Positions 6,842 through 15,411 of a DNA stretch of 64,000 nt are shown here, in pieces (the first letter of the stretch is position 1; each line of letters starts with the position of its first letter). Source of the stretch: an uncultured Candidatus Actinomarina sp. (GTDB lineage Bacteria > Actinomycetota > Acidimicrobiia > Actinomarinales > Actinomarinaceae); assembly GCA_902519845.1 (NCBI GenBank), contig CABYLQ010000004.1:1-64000 (forward strand), read 5' to 3'. The notes beneath the pieces were generated by a model, which saw only the letters and a list, made by a program, of their open reading frames with translations, was not told the DNA's origin and did no database searches. Made by a program: the position numbers and the translations under genes.

Positions 6842-8371
6842 CTATTCAATTATAGAACTTGCTGTATCAACCCTAATGTCGTGTGAAGCTTTCCAGCTTT
6901 CTTCAGTTTTAACAATTGCTGATATAGGTCCATAACTATTTTGCACTTCTGTAAGTTGATTAACTTTATGCCCTTTGTTAATTAATTCATCAATAATATT
7001 TTCGTCTAGCCCAGGTTCAATATTTATTTCAGATACTGATTTTTTTCCAAATTCATCAATATTCCATCTAGGAGACGTAATTGCATCTATTAAGTTTTCT
7101 TTTTTAAGTATTTTTAAAATAAAATGACTTAATAGTTGTGGTTGATACCTCCCACCTCTTGTACCTATCACCATATCGAGATTTCCATCTACACTCCACA
7201 TAGTTGGAGATAATGTATGAAGTGGCTTTCTTCCTGGCTTTAATGAATTTGGATGGTTTTTTATTAAATTAAAACCAGCTCCTCTGTTATGTAGAAAGAA
7301 ACCATAATTTCCTACACCAATTGTGCTTCCAATTCCGTAATAATTAGATTGAATCAGAGATACTGCATTACCATCTTTATCTTTAGTACACATGTATGCA
7401 GTACCACCACCAATATCAGCAGGTTGATCAAATATTGATGAATTATCTAAATCAATTAAATTAGACAAAGACTTTAAATATTTAGTATTTAAACCTGGAA
7501 ATAAATTTATATTATTTCCGTAATCATATGTTATATCATCACGTTGTGATGCAGCTGCTCTGTATGATTCAATTAATGTATGCAAATCAACATCTTTAGA
7601 ACCACTGTCTAACATCTCATATATTTTTAATGTAGCCAATGTAAGATAACTTTGTGTATGAGGGGGAGTAACCCATCCAATTTTTCCATACATTTCAATT
7701 GATAACGGTTCAATCCATTGAGGATGAAAACTGCTTATATCATCTTGAGTAACGATATTAGTTAAGGCTTCTGATATTGCCTCACTAACTTCACCTCTAT
7801 AAAAATAATCTGGCCCCTCAAAAGATATACGTTCTAAAGTCTTAGCTAATAAAGTTCTTTGTATTGTGTCACCAACATCGGGAACTTGACCGGAAGGATA
7901 TAATTCCTTTCCTGAATCTTGTATTTTTAATGTTTCTTCATGATTTTTTAAGGATTGATGTAGTTCTGTGGACACTTTAAATCCTTTTTTGCATATTTCT
8001 ATAGCTTGGCGAAATAAATGATTAATTTCTAAACTTCCAAATCGTTCATGCATTGCATACCAACCACTAACAGCTCCTGGTACCGTAACAGACATTGGAT
8101 GATCTAAAGGAATGTCATTGTATGAACTTAAACTTGATATATATACATTAGATCCTGCATAACCAGATGAATCTAAACAATATGGTTTTGTTTCACCATT
8201 TATCCATATCAAAGCAAACAAGTCACCACCAATTCCACATGTTTCTGGAGCAACTACACCTTGAACAATATTTGTGGCAATTGCAGCATCAATTGCATTT
8301 CCTCCTTTTCTAAGTATTTCTATTCCCGCCAATGTTGAAAGATTATGAGGAGATACAACGATATTAGACAT
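6842..8371 (-). CDS. ggt: Gamma-glutamyltransferase family protein
   Basis: A 509-residue member of the gamma-glutamyltranspeptidase family, N-terminal nucleophile hydrolases that self-cleave and then transfer or hydrolyse gamma-glutamyl groups. The N-terminal GGNAIDAAIA and GIGGDLF motifs are present. Around residue 325 the motif GGGTAYMCTKDKDGNAVSL supplies the threonine expected to become the new N terminus after cleavage. An NRGAGF motif follows. No signal peptide is visible, unlike periplasmic GGT, so it probably acts in the cytoplasm. Its ATG shares one base with the stop of the 46-residue gene before it. The substrate may not be glutathione. Confidence 0.85.
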   Translation of the reverse strand: MSNIVVSPHNLSTLAGIEILRKGGNAIDAAIATNIVQGVVAPETCGIGGDLFALIWINGETKPYCLDSSGYAGSNVYISSLSSYNDIPLDHPMSVTVPGAVSGWYAMHERFGSLEINHLFRQAIEICKKGFKVSTELHQSLKNHEETLKIQDSGKELYPSGQVPDVGDTIQRTLLAKTLERISFEGPDYFYRGEVSEAISEALTNIVTQDDISSFHPQWIEPLSIEMYGKIGWVTPPHTQSYLTLATLKIYEMLDSGSKDVDLHTLIESYRAAASQRDDITYDYGNNINLFPGLNTKYLKSLSNLIDLDNSSIFDQPADIGGGTAYMCTKDKDGNAVSLIQSNYYGIGSTIGVGNYGFFLHNRGAGFNLIKNHPNSLKPGRKPLHTLSPTMWSVDGNLDMVIGTRGGRYQPQLLSHFILKILKKENLIDAITSPRWNIDEFGKKSVSEINIEPGLDENIIDELINKGHKVNQLTEVQNSYGPISAIVKTEESWKASHDIRVDTASSIIE

Positions 8372-8511
8372 TAATTACTCAGATAGTTATAAAACGAAAG
8401 AGCAATGAAGGATCCCCAAAGAACTTTTTCAAATCTTTTAGTAATCCATATTCTTCCATACGATCTGTGAAATCCAAAAAATAGAAAAAATTTTTTTATA
8501 ATTTTAGACAT
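8371..8511 (-). CDS. 46-residue small protein between panB-like and ggt
   Basis: This short ORF exactly fills the gap between its neighbours. Its ATG (8511-8509) comes one base after the PanB-like stop, and its TAA (8373-8371) shares its last base with the ATG of ggt. Such fitting is the normal spacing in this genome and is strong evidence of a real gene. The product starts MSKIIKKFFLFFGFHR, is rich in Lys, Arg and aromatic residues, and has a hydrophobic stretch near the C terminus (WGSFIALSFYNYL). It may be membrane-associated or amphipathic. I do not recognise a family. Confidence 0.6.
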   Translation of the reverse strand: MSKIIKKFFLFFGFHRSYGRIWITKRFEKVLWGSFIALSFYNYLSN

Positions 8512-8512
8512 A

Positions 8513-9337
8513 TTATTTGAGTTCATTAATTAATAGCTCAAGCTCACCATCGTTCATCGATATTGTATGTTCATTGTTTGGGAATTTACTATTATCAACA
8601 TCACTTTTGAAATTTCCTATAGCTTTTGATCTTTCTTCGTTTAATTGTTCTAAAAACTTATTTCCATTGCCCCATGATTTTGCATGTCTTGGCATTTTAA
8701 TATCCTTTGTTTCACCACAAATATCTTCAAAGAATAGAAATATCACATCGCCACCAGATCCAGCTCCAAGAGAATTAAGTACAAGATTAGTATGTTTACT
8801 TATTTCAACTAGTGCATCTTCAGCAACACATTCAACTTCAGCTCCAAATGCTCCAGCATTTTCTAACTCTTTTAATTCTTTTAAAATATTTAATGCTTCT
8901 TTAGCTGTTTTGCCAACAGTTCTTATCCCGCCAAATATTGTTGCATTTGAAGGAACCATACCAACATGTCCTTGTACATGTAATCCTTCATTTGTGAGCA
9001 TTTCAACTATTTCAGGACTTCTTGGAGTTAATACAGAGTCTGCACCTTTCATTGCAACCTCAATAGCTCCTTTCAAAATATCATCTTTTGTTATAAATCT
9101 ACCTGCAAATAAAGCGGCAGTTATGAATGTATTTGGAGCACCCTGTCTTACTTCTTCATATGTATCACTACCTGTGATGATCATATCTATATTTTGATCA
9201 GATAATATTTCTGCTTCCTCTCTGTTTTGAGCAGTTACTTGTGTCATTTTTACGTTATTTTTTTTATTTGAAATAATATCGGCTATGGTGATATTTCTTT
9301 CAACATGTTGATGACCATATGTATAGATTCTTTTCAT
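8513..9337 (-). CDS. PanB-like protein lacking the metal ligands
   Basis: A 274-residue protein that aligns along its length with ketopantoate hydroxymethyltransferase (PanB; phosphoenolpyruvate-mutase superfamily): RRGAPN-like RQGAPNTF, GHVGMVPSNATIFGG for GHLGLTPQ, AGAFGAEVECV for the general-base Glu, and a HAKSW near the C terminus. The magnesium-binding aspartates of PanB are missing: the TAYD motif reads TAQN, and LLAD reads ITAA. The KxE motif is also absent. It therefore probably does not make ketopantoate in the usual way. It has a leaderless-type promoter and leads the genes for the small protein, GGT and the 124-residue protein. Confidence 0.6.
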   Translation of the reverse strand: MKRIYTYGHQHVERNITIADIISNKKNNVKMTQVTAQNREEAEILSDQNIDMIITGSDTYEEVRQGAPNTFITAALFAGRFITKDDILKGAIEVAMKGADSVLTPRSPEIVEMLTNEGLHVQGHVGMVPSNATIFGGIRTVGKTAKEALNILKELKELENAGAFGAEVECVAEDALVEISKHTNLVLNSLGAGSGGDVIFLFFEDICGETKDIKMPRHAKSWGNGNKFLEQLNEERSKAIGNFKSDVDNSKFPNNEHTISMNDGELELLINELK

Positions 9338-9343
9338 AGATAC

Positions 9344-9349
9344 ATTTTA
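9344..9349 (-). promoter_or_regulatory. -10 box TAAAAT, leaderless-type, PanB-like operon
   Basis: On the minus strand TAAAAT lies exactly at -12 to -7 from the ATG at 9337. This suggests that the PanB-like, small-protein, GGT and 124-residue genes form one transcript separate from the TSUP gene. Confidence 0.55.
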
Positions 9350-9362
9350 GAGTCAATTGTTG

Positions 9363-10109
9363 TTAGCTGAAAAGTATTCTTAAAGATAATAATATTGATA
9401 CAACCACCAGTATTGGCCTAATCAATTTATCACCAACTTTTATTGCTGATTTTGATCCCAAATAGGCACCTGTAATACCGCCAAGAGCCATTATAATTCC
9501 AAGTTCCCATATTACATATCCTTGAAATGCAAAAATTATAAAAGCAGCAAAGTTTGATGCAAAGTTCAATAACTTTGAAGTTGCTGTTGATTCAAGTAAT
9601 GTTTGATTTTTAAAAACAATAAATAACATTACGAAAAATGATCCTGTTCCAGGACCAAAAAAACCATCATAAAATCCGATAAGAAATATCAATGGTGTAA
9701 GCAACACCATGTAATTACTTAGATCTTTTTTTACTTGTTTATTTAAGACAAAGAAGACTGCAACTGATATCAAAAGTATCGGAATTAACGTACGAAGAAT
9801 TTCATCAGGTAACCTACTTACCATTAAGGTTCCAAAAGATGATCCAATAAAAGATAAAATAAAATATTTTTTCTTGTTTAGATCAGTAAGATATCCATTT
9901 ACAAAATAATTTCGTGCTGAAGTGAACGTACTGAATGATGATTGAAATTTATTTGTTCCTAGAACTGTTAGTGGACTTATTCCTACAAGTAACATTGATG
10001 GAGTAGTTAATAAACCGCCACCACCAGCTATTGAATCAATAAAAGATGCAACTATAGAGATACCGAAAAGAAATAAATATACGGTATTAGTATCTTGTGA
10101 TATATCCAT
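9363..10109 (-). CDS. TSUP (TauE/SafE) family membrane exporter
   Basis: A 248-residue, strongly hydrophobic protein with about seven or eight membrane helices. The N-terminal motif FIDSIAGGGGLLTTPSMLLVG and the internal GFYDGFFGPGTGSF are the two signature half-repeats of the TauE/SafE (TSUP) family, which move sulfite, sulfonates or related organic anions. The substrate is not readable from the sequence. It is the first leftward gene, divergent from 10164. Twenty-five bases separate it from the PanB-like gene. Confidence 0.8.
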   Translation of the reverse strand: MDISQDTNTVYLFLFGISIVASFIDSIAGGGGLLTTPSMLLVGISPLTVLGTNKFQSSFSTFTSARNYFVNGYLTDLNKKKYFILSFIGSSFGTLMVSRLPDEILRTLIPILLISVAVFFVLNKQVKKDLSNYMVLLTPLIFLIGFYDGFFGPGTGSFFVMLFIVFKNQTLLESTATSKLLNFASNFAAFIIFAFQGYVIWELGIIMALGGITGAYLGSKSAIKVGDKLIRPILVVVSILLSLRILFS

Positions 10110-10150
10110 AAAAAATTCTTAAACGACACATGTTTATTTGATAATACAAC

Positions 10151-10156
10151 TAGATT
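10151..10156 (+). promoter_or_regulatory. -10 box TAGATT, leaderless-type
   Basis: TAGATT lies at -13 to -8 from the ATG at 10164. Confidence 0.45.
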
Positions 10157-10163
10157 TTTAATA

Positions 10164-10424
10164 ATGTTTGAAATAGTTGCAACAAGATTGATACAAGGTC
10201 TTCTATCAGGAATAGGGCTTGCAGCATTATTTTACATGTATCCAATAATGAAACATATCTTTAATGACAAATATAGAAAGAAATTTGAGATTGCTGAGTT
10301 TGGAAATGAGCTTTTTAAAATTGAAACACTTAAATATTTAAGAAAAGGTCTCATTTACGGATTTATTTATGGAGCACTTGTTGGAACTGTAATTGGTCCA
10401 TTTGGTGCGGTGCTTGGCATTTAG
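10164..10424 (+). CDS. Small membrane protein, unknown function
   Basis: An 86-residue protein with two predicted membrane helices: residues 8-27 and a glycine-rich C-terminal helix (YGFIYGALVGTVIGPFGAVLGI). A charged region lies between them. No family recognised. Its stop codon shares a base with the GTG of the next gene, so the two are probably expressed together. Confidence 0.55.
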   Translation: MFEIVATRLIQGLLSGIGLAALFYMYPIMKHIFNDKYRKKFEIAEFGNELFKIETLKYLRKGLIYGFIYGALVGTVIGPFGAVLGI

Positions 10425-10945
10425 TGGTTTATAAGAAACCGAAAAATACTAATTTAGTTATTTTTCTAATCATAATTTTATTAATTGTAATTAATATTCC
10501 TGATGATTCAGTAGCTACTGACCTTGGTAATTATTATTTAAATGATTCTGGTTCTACAAAATTAATTTTAAATGTTTTTGATGTAAAAAATTTAGAGATT
10601 CATATTATCGATATCTATGATTCAACTGAAGATAAGTTTTGTAAATTCGATGAGATTTATATTTATGGCTCTCTTAAAAGTACTGGGAAATTTGTCAGGA
10701 TCCGTGTTGGTGAAGTCACTGTTTCAAGTGGGTTAAAAGTTTTAAATAAGGCACAAAGTGAACATTATTCAAAACAATTTTATCAAGAACCTGTTCAAAT
10801 TATTTCAAGAACTTTCAATTGTATCGATGAAAGTATTTATATTCGATTTGAAGAAAATTTGAATGTTGACTATCTTCAATTTATTCAGAATGAAAATAAT
10901 GAATATAAAGCATTTAGAACTCTGAACATTAAAGCCTTATCTTAA
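10424..10945 (+). CDS. Membrane-anchored or exported protein, unknown function
   Basis: A 173-residue protein beginning at GTG that shares one base with the upstream stop (TAGTG). A hydrophobic segment at residues 10-25 acts as signal anchor or signal peptide. The rest is a mostly beta-strand domain with two cysteines (near residues 60 and 131) that could pair. No family recognised. Confidence 0.5.
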   Translation: MVYKKPKNTNLVIFLIIILLIVINIPDDSVATDLGNYYLNDSGSTKLILNVFDVKNLEIHIIDIYDSTEDKFCKFDEIYIYGSLKSTGKFVRIRVGEVTVSSGLKVLNKAQSEHYSKQFYQEPVQIISRTFNCIDESIYIRFEENLNVDYLQFIQNENNEYKAFRTLNIKALS

Positions 10946-10955
10946 TAAAAATAGT

Positions 10956-10961
10956 TATTAT
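10956..10961 (+). promoter_or_regulatory. -10 box TATTAT, leaderless-type, glpK
   Basis: TATTAT lies exactly at -12 to -7 from the ATG at 10968; no Shine-Dalgarno sequence precedes the start. Confidence 0.55.
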
Positions 10962-10967
10962 TTAATT

Positions 10968-12431
10968 ATGAAATCCTTTTTATCAATTGACCAGGGAACT
11001 ACAAGTACAAGGTGTATATTATTCAACAGTGATGGTACTGTTGAAAATTCTCATCAAATTGAATTAACACAGTACTTTCCTGATAATAACTCCGTTGAAC
11101 ATGATCCAATTGAAATTATTGATTCAGTTAATAAATGCATACAAAATGTTGTTAATGATGTCGATGTTAATGAAATTATTAGTATTGGAATTTCAAATCA
11201 AAGAGAAACGACTGTTGCATGGAGTAAATCAACGGGAAAACCTTTTTACAATGCCATAGTATGGCAGGATACTAGAACACAGAATATCTGTGATGAGTTA
11301 ATAAATAATAAAAAATTAACGAAACTTTTTAAAAATACTGGCTTAACTGTATCAACATATTTCTCACTTTCCAAAATATTGTGGCTTATCGAAAATGTCT
11401 CTGATATTAAATCGTCTCTGGATAATGACGTATGTTTTGGAACAATTGATAGTTGGATTTTATATAACTTAACTGGAAACTTTTATACAGATGTCACAAA
11501 TGCTTCAAGAACACTCATGTATGATCTGTATAACATGGAATGGTCTGATGGTATTTTAAACGAACTATCCATTCCAAAACATTCTCTTCCGGAGGTTAAG
11601 CCATCTTTATCAAATTTTGGAGACATAGATAGTGTTATCAAAGGTGTACCAATAACAGCAATTTTAGGTGATCAGCAAGCTGCACTATTTGGTCAGAATT
11701 GTATTAGTAAAGGAGATGTTAAGAATACGTACGGCACCGGATGTTTTGTTCTTACCAACACAGGAACAGATATTATTGAATCAAACAATGGGCTATTGAC
11801 GACAATAGCATATCAAATCGAAGGTGAAGAACCCCTTTTTGCACTTGAAGGTTCAGTTCCTATTGCTGGTGCTGCAGTTCAATGGCTAAGGGATAACTTA
11901 AACATTATTAAATCTAGTGATGAAATTGAATCCCTTGCAATGCAAGTAAAAGATAATGGTAATGTATATTTTGTCCCAGCATTTTCCGGATTATTTTCAC
12001 CACATTGGGATGAAACAGCGAGAGGTTCCTTATTTGGATTAACAAGATTTTCAAACAAATCACATATAGCTAGATCAGTACTTGAATCCGTAGCCTTTCA
12101 AAGCTTTGAGCTACTTCAATGTATGGAAAAAGATTTAGATATTGAATTTCAAAATTTAAAAGTTGACGGGGGAATGGTATCAAATAATTTACTTATGCAA
12201 TTTCAATCAGATATTCTGAACAAAACTATTATTTCCCAAGATATAAATGAAATTACAGCACTTGGTGCAGGAATAGCAAGTTACATATTTATTAAGAATT
12301 TAAATATTGAAAGTGTTGGTGAACTTATATCTACTTCTAAGACATGGAACCCCAATATGAGTAATGAGTTTAGAGAAAATTTATTAACATCTTGGTTCAA
12401 AGCGATAGAAAAATCAAAACATTGGTTATAA
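10968..12431 (+). CDS. glpK: Glycerol kinase
   Basis: A 487-residue FGGY-family kinase that phosphorylates glycerol to glycerol 3-phosphate. The N-terminal phosphate-binding motif SIDQGTTSTRCILF, the substrate motif SNQRETTVAW with VWQDTRT, and the ATPase motif TYGTGCFVL are all glycerol-kinase-like rather than xylulokinase-like. Length is close to the usual 500. No glpF or glpD is next to it, so glycerol entry and oxidation must be encoded elsewhere. Confidence 0.9.
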   Translation: MKSFLSIDQGTTSTRCILFNSDGTVENSHQIELTQYFPDNNSVEHDPIEIIDSVNKCIQNVVNDVDVNEIISIGISNQRETTVAWSKSTGKPFYNAIVWQDTRTQNICDELINNKKLTKLFKNTGLTVSTYFSLSKILWLIENVSDIKSSLDNDVCFGTIDSWILYNLTGNFYTDVTNASRTLMYDLYNMEWSDGILNELSIPKHSLPEVKPSLSNFGDIDSVIKGVPITAILGDQQAALFGQNCISKGDVKNTYGTGCFVLTNTGTDIIESNNGLLTTIAYQIEGEEPLFALEGSVPIAGAAVQWLRDNLNIIKSSDEIESLAMQVKDNGNVYFVPAFSGLFSPHWDETARGSLFGLTRFSNKSHIARSVLESVAFQSFELLQCMEKDLDIEFQNLKVDGGMVSNNLLMQFQSDILNKTIISQDINEITALGAGIASYIFIKNLNIESVGELISTSKTWNPNMSNEFRENLLTSWFKAIEKSKHWL

Positions 12432-12787
12432 AGATAGTTACTTTAGGTTATGTCGGCTTTTTTGTTGTGGCAGGAATAAACCATTTTTTAAATCCAATTT
12501 TCTATGATAGGATTGTTCCCGATTTTATTCCCTTTCCTCGTTTTGTACACTTAGCTACTGGGGTTATTGAGATAATTCTTCCACTCTTATTTTTTACAAG
12601 ATATAGAAAAGAAGCAGCAATTCTAATGATTATTTTTCTTATTCTTATATATATAGGAAATTTAAATGTATGGATAAATGATTTACCTTATGGAAATCGT
12701 TATTTATCAAATTACCAGCATTTTTTAAGACTTTTATTGCAGTTCTTTTATATAGGTATTGCATACTTAATTTATTTATTTGATTAA
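12422..12787 (+). CDS. DoxX-like membrane protein
   Basis: About 121 residues with four predicted membrane helices, the AGINHFLNP motif after helix 1 and a GVIEIILPLLFF second helix. This matches the DoxX/MauE-like small quinone- or redox-associated membrane family. The start is unsure: TTG at 12422 gives a ten-base overlap with glpK; an in-frame TTG at 12392 would add ten residues. Function unknown. Confidence 0.65.
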   Translation: MVIKIVTLGYVGFFVVAGINHFLNPIFYDRIVPDFIPFPRFVHLATGVIEIILPLLFFTRYRKEAAILMIIFLILIYIGNLNVWINDLPYGNRYLSNYQHFLRLLLQFFYIGIAYLIYLFD

Positions 12788-12818
12788 TCATTTTATAAAA
12801 TTTGTGATTTAATATCCT

Positions 12819-14111
12819 ATGCCATATTTCAAATATATTTTATTATTAACTTTTATTTCATGTAGTAGTCCTACCACTACGGTTCCAGAAACTACCACTA
12901 CGGTCCCAGAAACTACCACTACGGTCCCAGAAACTACATTCGGTGAATTATCTAATAGAACCCATTCATTTGATAATTGCCAGGATATGAATGCATCTAA
13001 TTTAAAAATTTCATGTATAACTGGTGCTAAAATTCGATCCGTTGTTTCATTTGGTGAAGATACGATAAGCTCTGTTACAAAATTTAATAATAAATTATAT
13101 ATTTCAATTAAAAAAGGTCTTTTAATTGAATATGATCCAGTTACAGGAGCTACAAATGAATTGTTCAATAAAATTGGTATGTTAGCTATTAATAATGAAG
13201 GCGGCCTTTTAAGTTTTGCTGCATCACCTATTGAAAATAATTACGTAATTTCTTATAGTGACTCTTCCAAAAACCTTATTTTTGAAAAATTTACATATGA
13301 TGGGGAACTATCAAATGTAACAAATTCTGAAATATTATTTTCAGAAAACAATGAATCAGATTTTCATTACGCAGGGAGTGTCATATGGTCAAATTATTAT
13401 AATAATTATATTGCATCAATCGGCGATTTCACAGAGGCAACACCAACTGCTATGTTTCAGACTAATTCTGTTAACACAACAATTTATCCAGGAAAAGTAA
13501 TATTACTAAATGAAAATTCAGATGTGTCATCCAACATTATTCACACTGGAAATAAAAATATTTCTCCAAAAAATAATATAATTGCATTTGGTTTTCGTAA
13601 TCCATGGAGAATTCTTGAGTATAAGAACCGTATTATTGTTTTTGATGTTGGTATGAATGTCTATGAAGAAGTAAATATTTTAAAATATGAGAATACACCT
13701 GCCTATTTTGGATGGCCTTTTTATGAGGGAATAAAACAAACATCAGACATTTATAATGTAGATAATTATTCTTTATCTATAGACGTTATCTCTGATTCAA
13801 AAAATTCTAATCTTTTAAGTTTTATTGAAACCGAATCTATTTTCCCAAAATTTACATATACACATAATCCTGGTCCACGAACTGCAATTATTGGTGGCGA
13901 TGTGGTTGATGACTTTGATAGTAAATATAATTACAACATTTTTTTCACAGACTTCATATCAGAAGAGATAATGTCTTATAACATGATAAATTCTGAGGTG
14001 AACATTTATCCTGTTAGTGATACTTGGGGTATAACCTCTTTAATTTTGTACAATGATGAAATTGTAATTTCAACACTATCAGGTAACCTTATTTTTATCA
14101 CGCTACCATAA
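12819..14111 (+). CDS. Lipoprotein, PQQ-type glucose/sorbosone dehydrogenase-like beta-propeller
   Basis: A 430-residue predicted lipoprotein with lipobox FISC near residue 14. A linker of three TTTVPE repeats follows. The remainder has six-bladed propeller features of the glucose/sorbosone dehydrogenase (GSDH, L-sorbosone or Asd) family, notably IIAFGFRNPWRILEY followed by VGMNVYEEVN and a late FTYTHNPGPRTAIIGGDV. The usual His of this family's FTxxH-like active site was not clearly located, so catalysis is not proven. A GH1 glycosidase follows after seven bases, suggesting a joint role in sugar use. Confidence 0.6.
   Translation: MPYFKYILLLTFISCSSPTTTVPETTTTVPETTTTVPETTFGELSNRTHSFDNCQDMNASNLKISCITGAKIRSVVSFGEDTISSVTKFNNKLYISIKKGLLIEYDPVTGATNELFNKIGMLAINNEGGLLSFAASPIENNYVISYSDSSKNLIFEKFTYDGELSNVTNSEILFSENNESDFHYAGSVIWSNYYNNYIASIGDFTEATPTAMFQTNSVNTTIYPGKVILLNENSDVSSNIIHTGNKNISPKNNIIAFGFRNPWRILEYKNRIIVFDVGMNVYEEVNILKYENTPAYFGWPFYEGIKQTSDIYNVDNYSLSIDVISDSKNSNLLSFIETESIFPKFTYTHNPGPRTAIIGGDVVDDFDSKYNYNIFFTDFISEEIMSYNMINSEVNIYPVSDTWGITSLILYNDEIVISTLSGNLIFITLP
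12870..12932 (+). repeat. Three 21-base tandem repeats (TTTVPE linker)
   Basis: Three nearly identical 21-base units at 12870-12890, 12891-12911 and 12912-12932 encode the lipoprotein linker. Only one or two bases differ between units, so the expansion is recent. Confidence 0.8.
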
Positions 14112-14118
14112 GTTTTTA

Positions 14119-15390
14119 ATGAATGATTTAAAATTTCCTGACAATTTTTTATTTGGTACTGCTGTTGCTTCATATCAGGTAGAAGGTGGTATATATAATA
14201 ATGATTGGACTATCTGGGAAAATAAAAATAATTCCGTATGCGTAGAGCCATGTAATGATGCTTGTAACCATTATGAATTGATTGATGAAGATATAAATCT
14301 TTTAAAGACCTTAGGTATTAAAGCATTTAGATTTTCAATTGAATGGAGTAGGATCGAGCCAATACAAGGAACTTTCAATGATGATGAAATAAATCATTAT
14401 GTTGATAAAGCTAACAAATTGATTTCAAATGATATTACACCGATAATTACATTCCATCACTTTACAACTCCTGAATGGTTGTATAACAAAGGTTCATGGT
14501 TAAATCCAAAAGCTGATGATTACTTTAATAATTACGTAGCTCAATTAATGCAAAAATTACCAAAGGAAATTTTATATTTCAATACCATAAACGAACCAGG
14601 AATATTTGCTTTTTTTGGATATTTTTCTACCAATAAATTTCCACCTGGAATTGCCAACGAATCGAAATTTATAATCGCATCAGAAAATATTATGTCTGCT
14701 CACAAAAAGGCACTTAAAACAATAAAACAATATAACTCAAATGCAAAAGTTGGAATGACTCATGCTTTACAAGAATGGGAAGATGATGATGATAATAAAC
14801 TTAAAGAATATCTTAAATATCATCTTGAAGATAAGTTTCTTGAAGCCTCGATAGATGATGATTTTATTGGATTACAAACTTATACAATTGTTAGATATCC
14901 AAAGAGTATTTTTTTGAAATTATTTAATGCAGTGTTACTAAACATTGGAATAGTTAGAAAATTTGTCTTACCAAGAATTATTCAAATATTTGCTGGTAGA
15001 AATGGGGCAATTACGAAAGAAACAAGAACAACAAAAATGGGATATGAGTACAGGCCTGATGCAGTTTTGTACAATCTAAAGAGGCTTAATAAAAAATTTC
15101 CAGATAAAGAAATTTTTATTACTGAAAACGGTATTGCTACTGATAATGACGATGAAAGAATTGAATTTGTCACTACCGTTCTTAAGGATGTCCACCAGTT
15201 TGAGAATGAAAATTCAAATGTAATTGGTTACTTATACTGGTCTTTACTTGATAATTTTGAATGGGATCTTGGTTACCAAATGAATTTTGGCTTAGTAGAA
15301 GTAGATAGAGAAACATATAAACGCATCCCTCATAAATCTGCAGAATGGTTTGGCAAGATTTCATCCTCAAATATTTTATCTATTACTTAA
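14119..15390 (+). CDS. Family 1 glycoside hydrolase (beta-glucosidase-like)
   Basis: A 423-residue TIM-barrel hydrolase. It starts with FPDNFLFGTAVASYQVEGG, the GH1 signature. The acid/base Glu is in TINEPG (Glu159) and the nucleophile Glu in ITENG (Glu336), with the late DNFEWDLGY motif present. Both catalytic residues are in place, so activity on beta-linked sugars is expected; the exact sugar is not readable. No signal peptide, so it acts on imported sugars. Confidence 0.9.
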   Translation: MNDLKFPDNFLFGTAVASYQVEGGIYNNDWTIWENKNNSVCVEPCNDACNHYELIDEDINLLKTLGIKAFRFSIEWSRIEPIQGTFNDDEINHYVDKANKLISNDITPIITFHHFTTPEWLYNKGSWLNPKADDYFNNYVAQLMQKLPKEILYFNTINEPGIFAFFGYFSTNKFPPGIANESKFIIASENIMSAHKKALKTIKQYNSNAKVGMTHALQEWEDDDDNKLKEYLKYHLEDKFLEASIDDDFIGLQTYTIVRYPKSIFLKLFNAVLLNIGIVRKFVLPRIIQIFAGRNGAITKETRTTKMGYEYRPDAVLYNLKRLNKKFPDKEIFITENGIATDNDDERIEFVTTVLKDVHQFENENSNVIGYLYWSLLDNFEWDLGYQMNFGLVEVDRETYKRIPHKSAEWFGKISSSNILSIT

Positions 15391-15398
15391 ATATCTTA

Positions 15399-15404
15399 TA
15401 GAAT
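15399..15404 (+). promoter_or_regulatory. -10 box TAGAAT, leaderless-type, SDR-gcv operon
   Basis: TAGAAT lies at -13 to -8 from the ATG at 15412. Confidence 0.5.
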
Positions 15405-15411
15405 ATTAATC

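Noticed and set aside
8517-9197. 226-residue plus-strand ORF
   Set aside because: It is the antisense shadow of the PanB-like gene; serine- and proline-rich translation with no motifs.
12809-13168. Minus-strand ORF with VVVSGTV repeats
   Set aside because: The repeats are the reverse complement of the TTTVPE linker of the real plus-strand gene.
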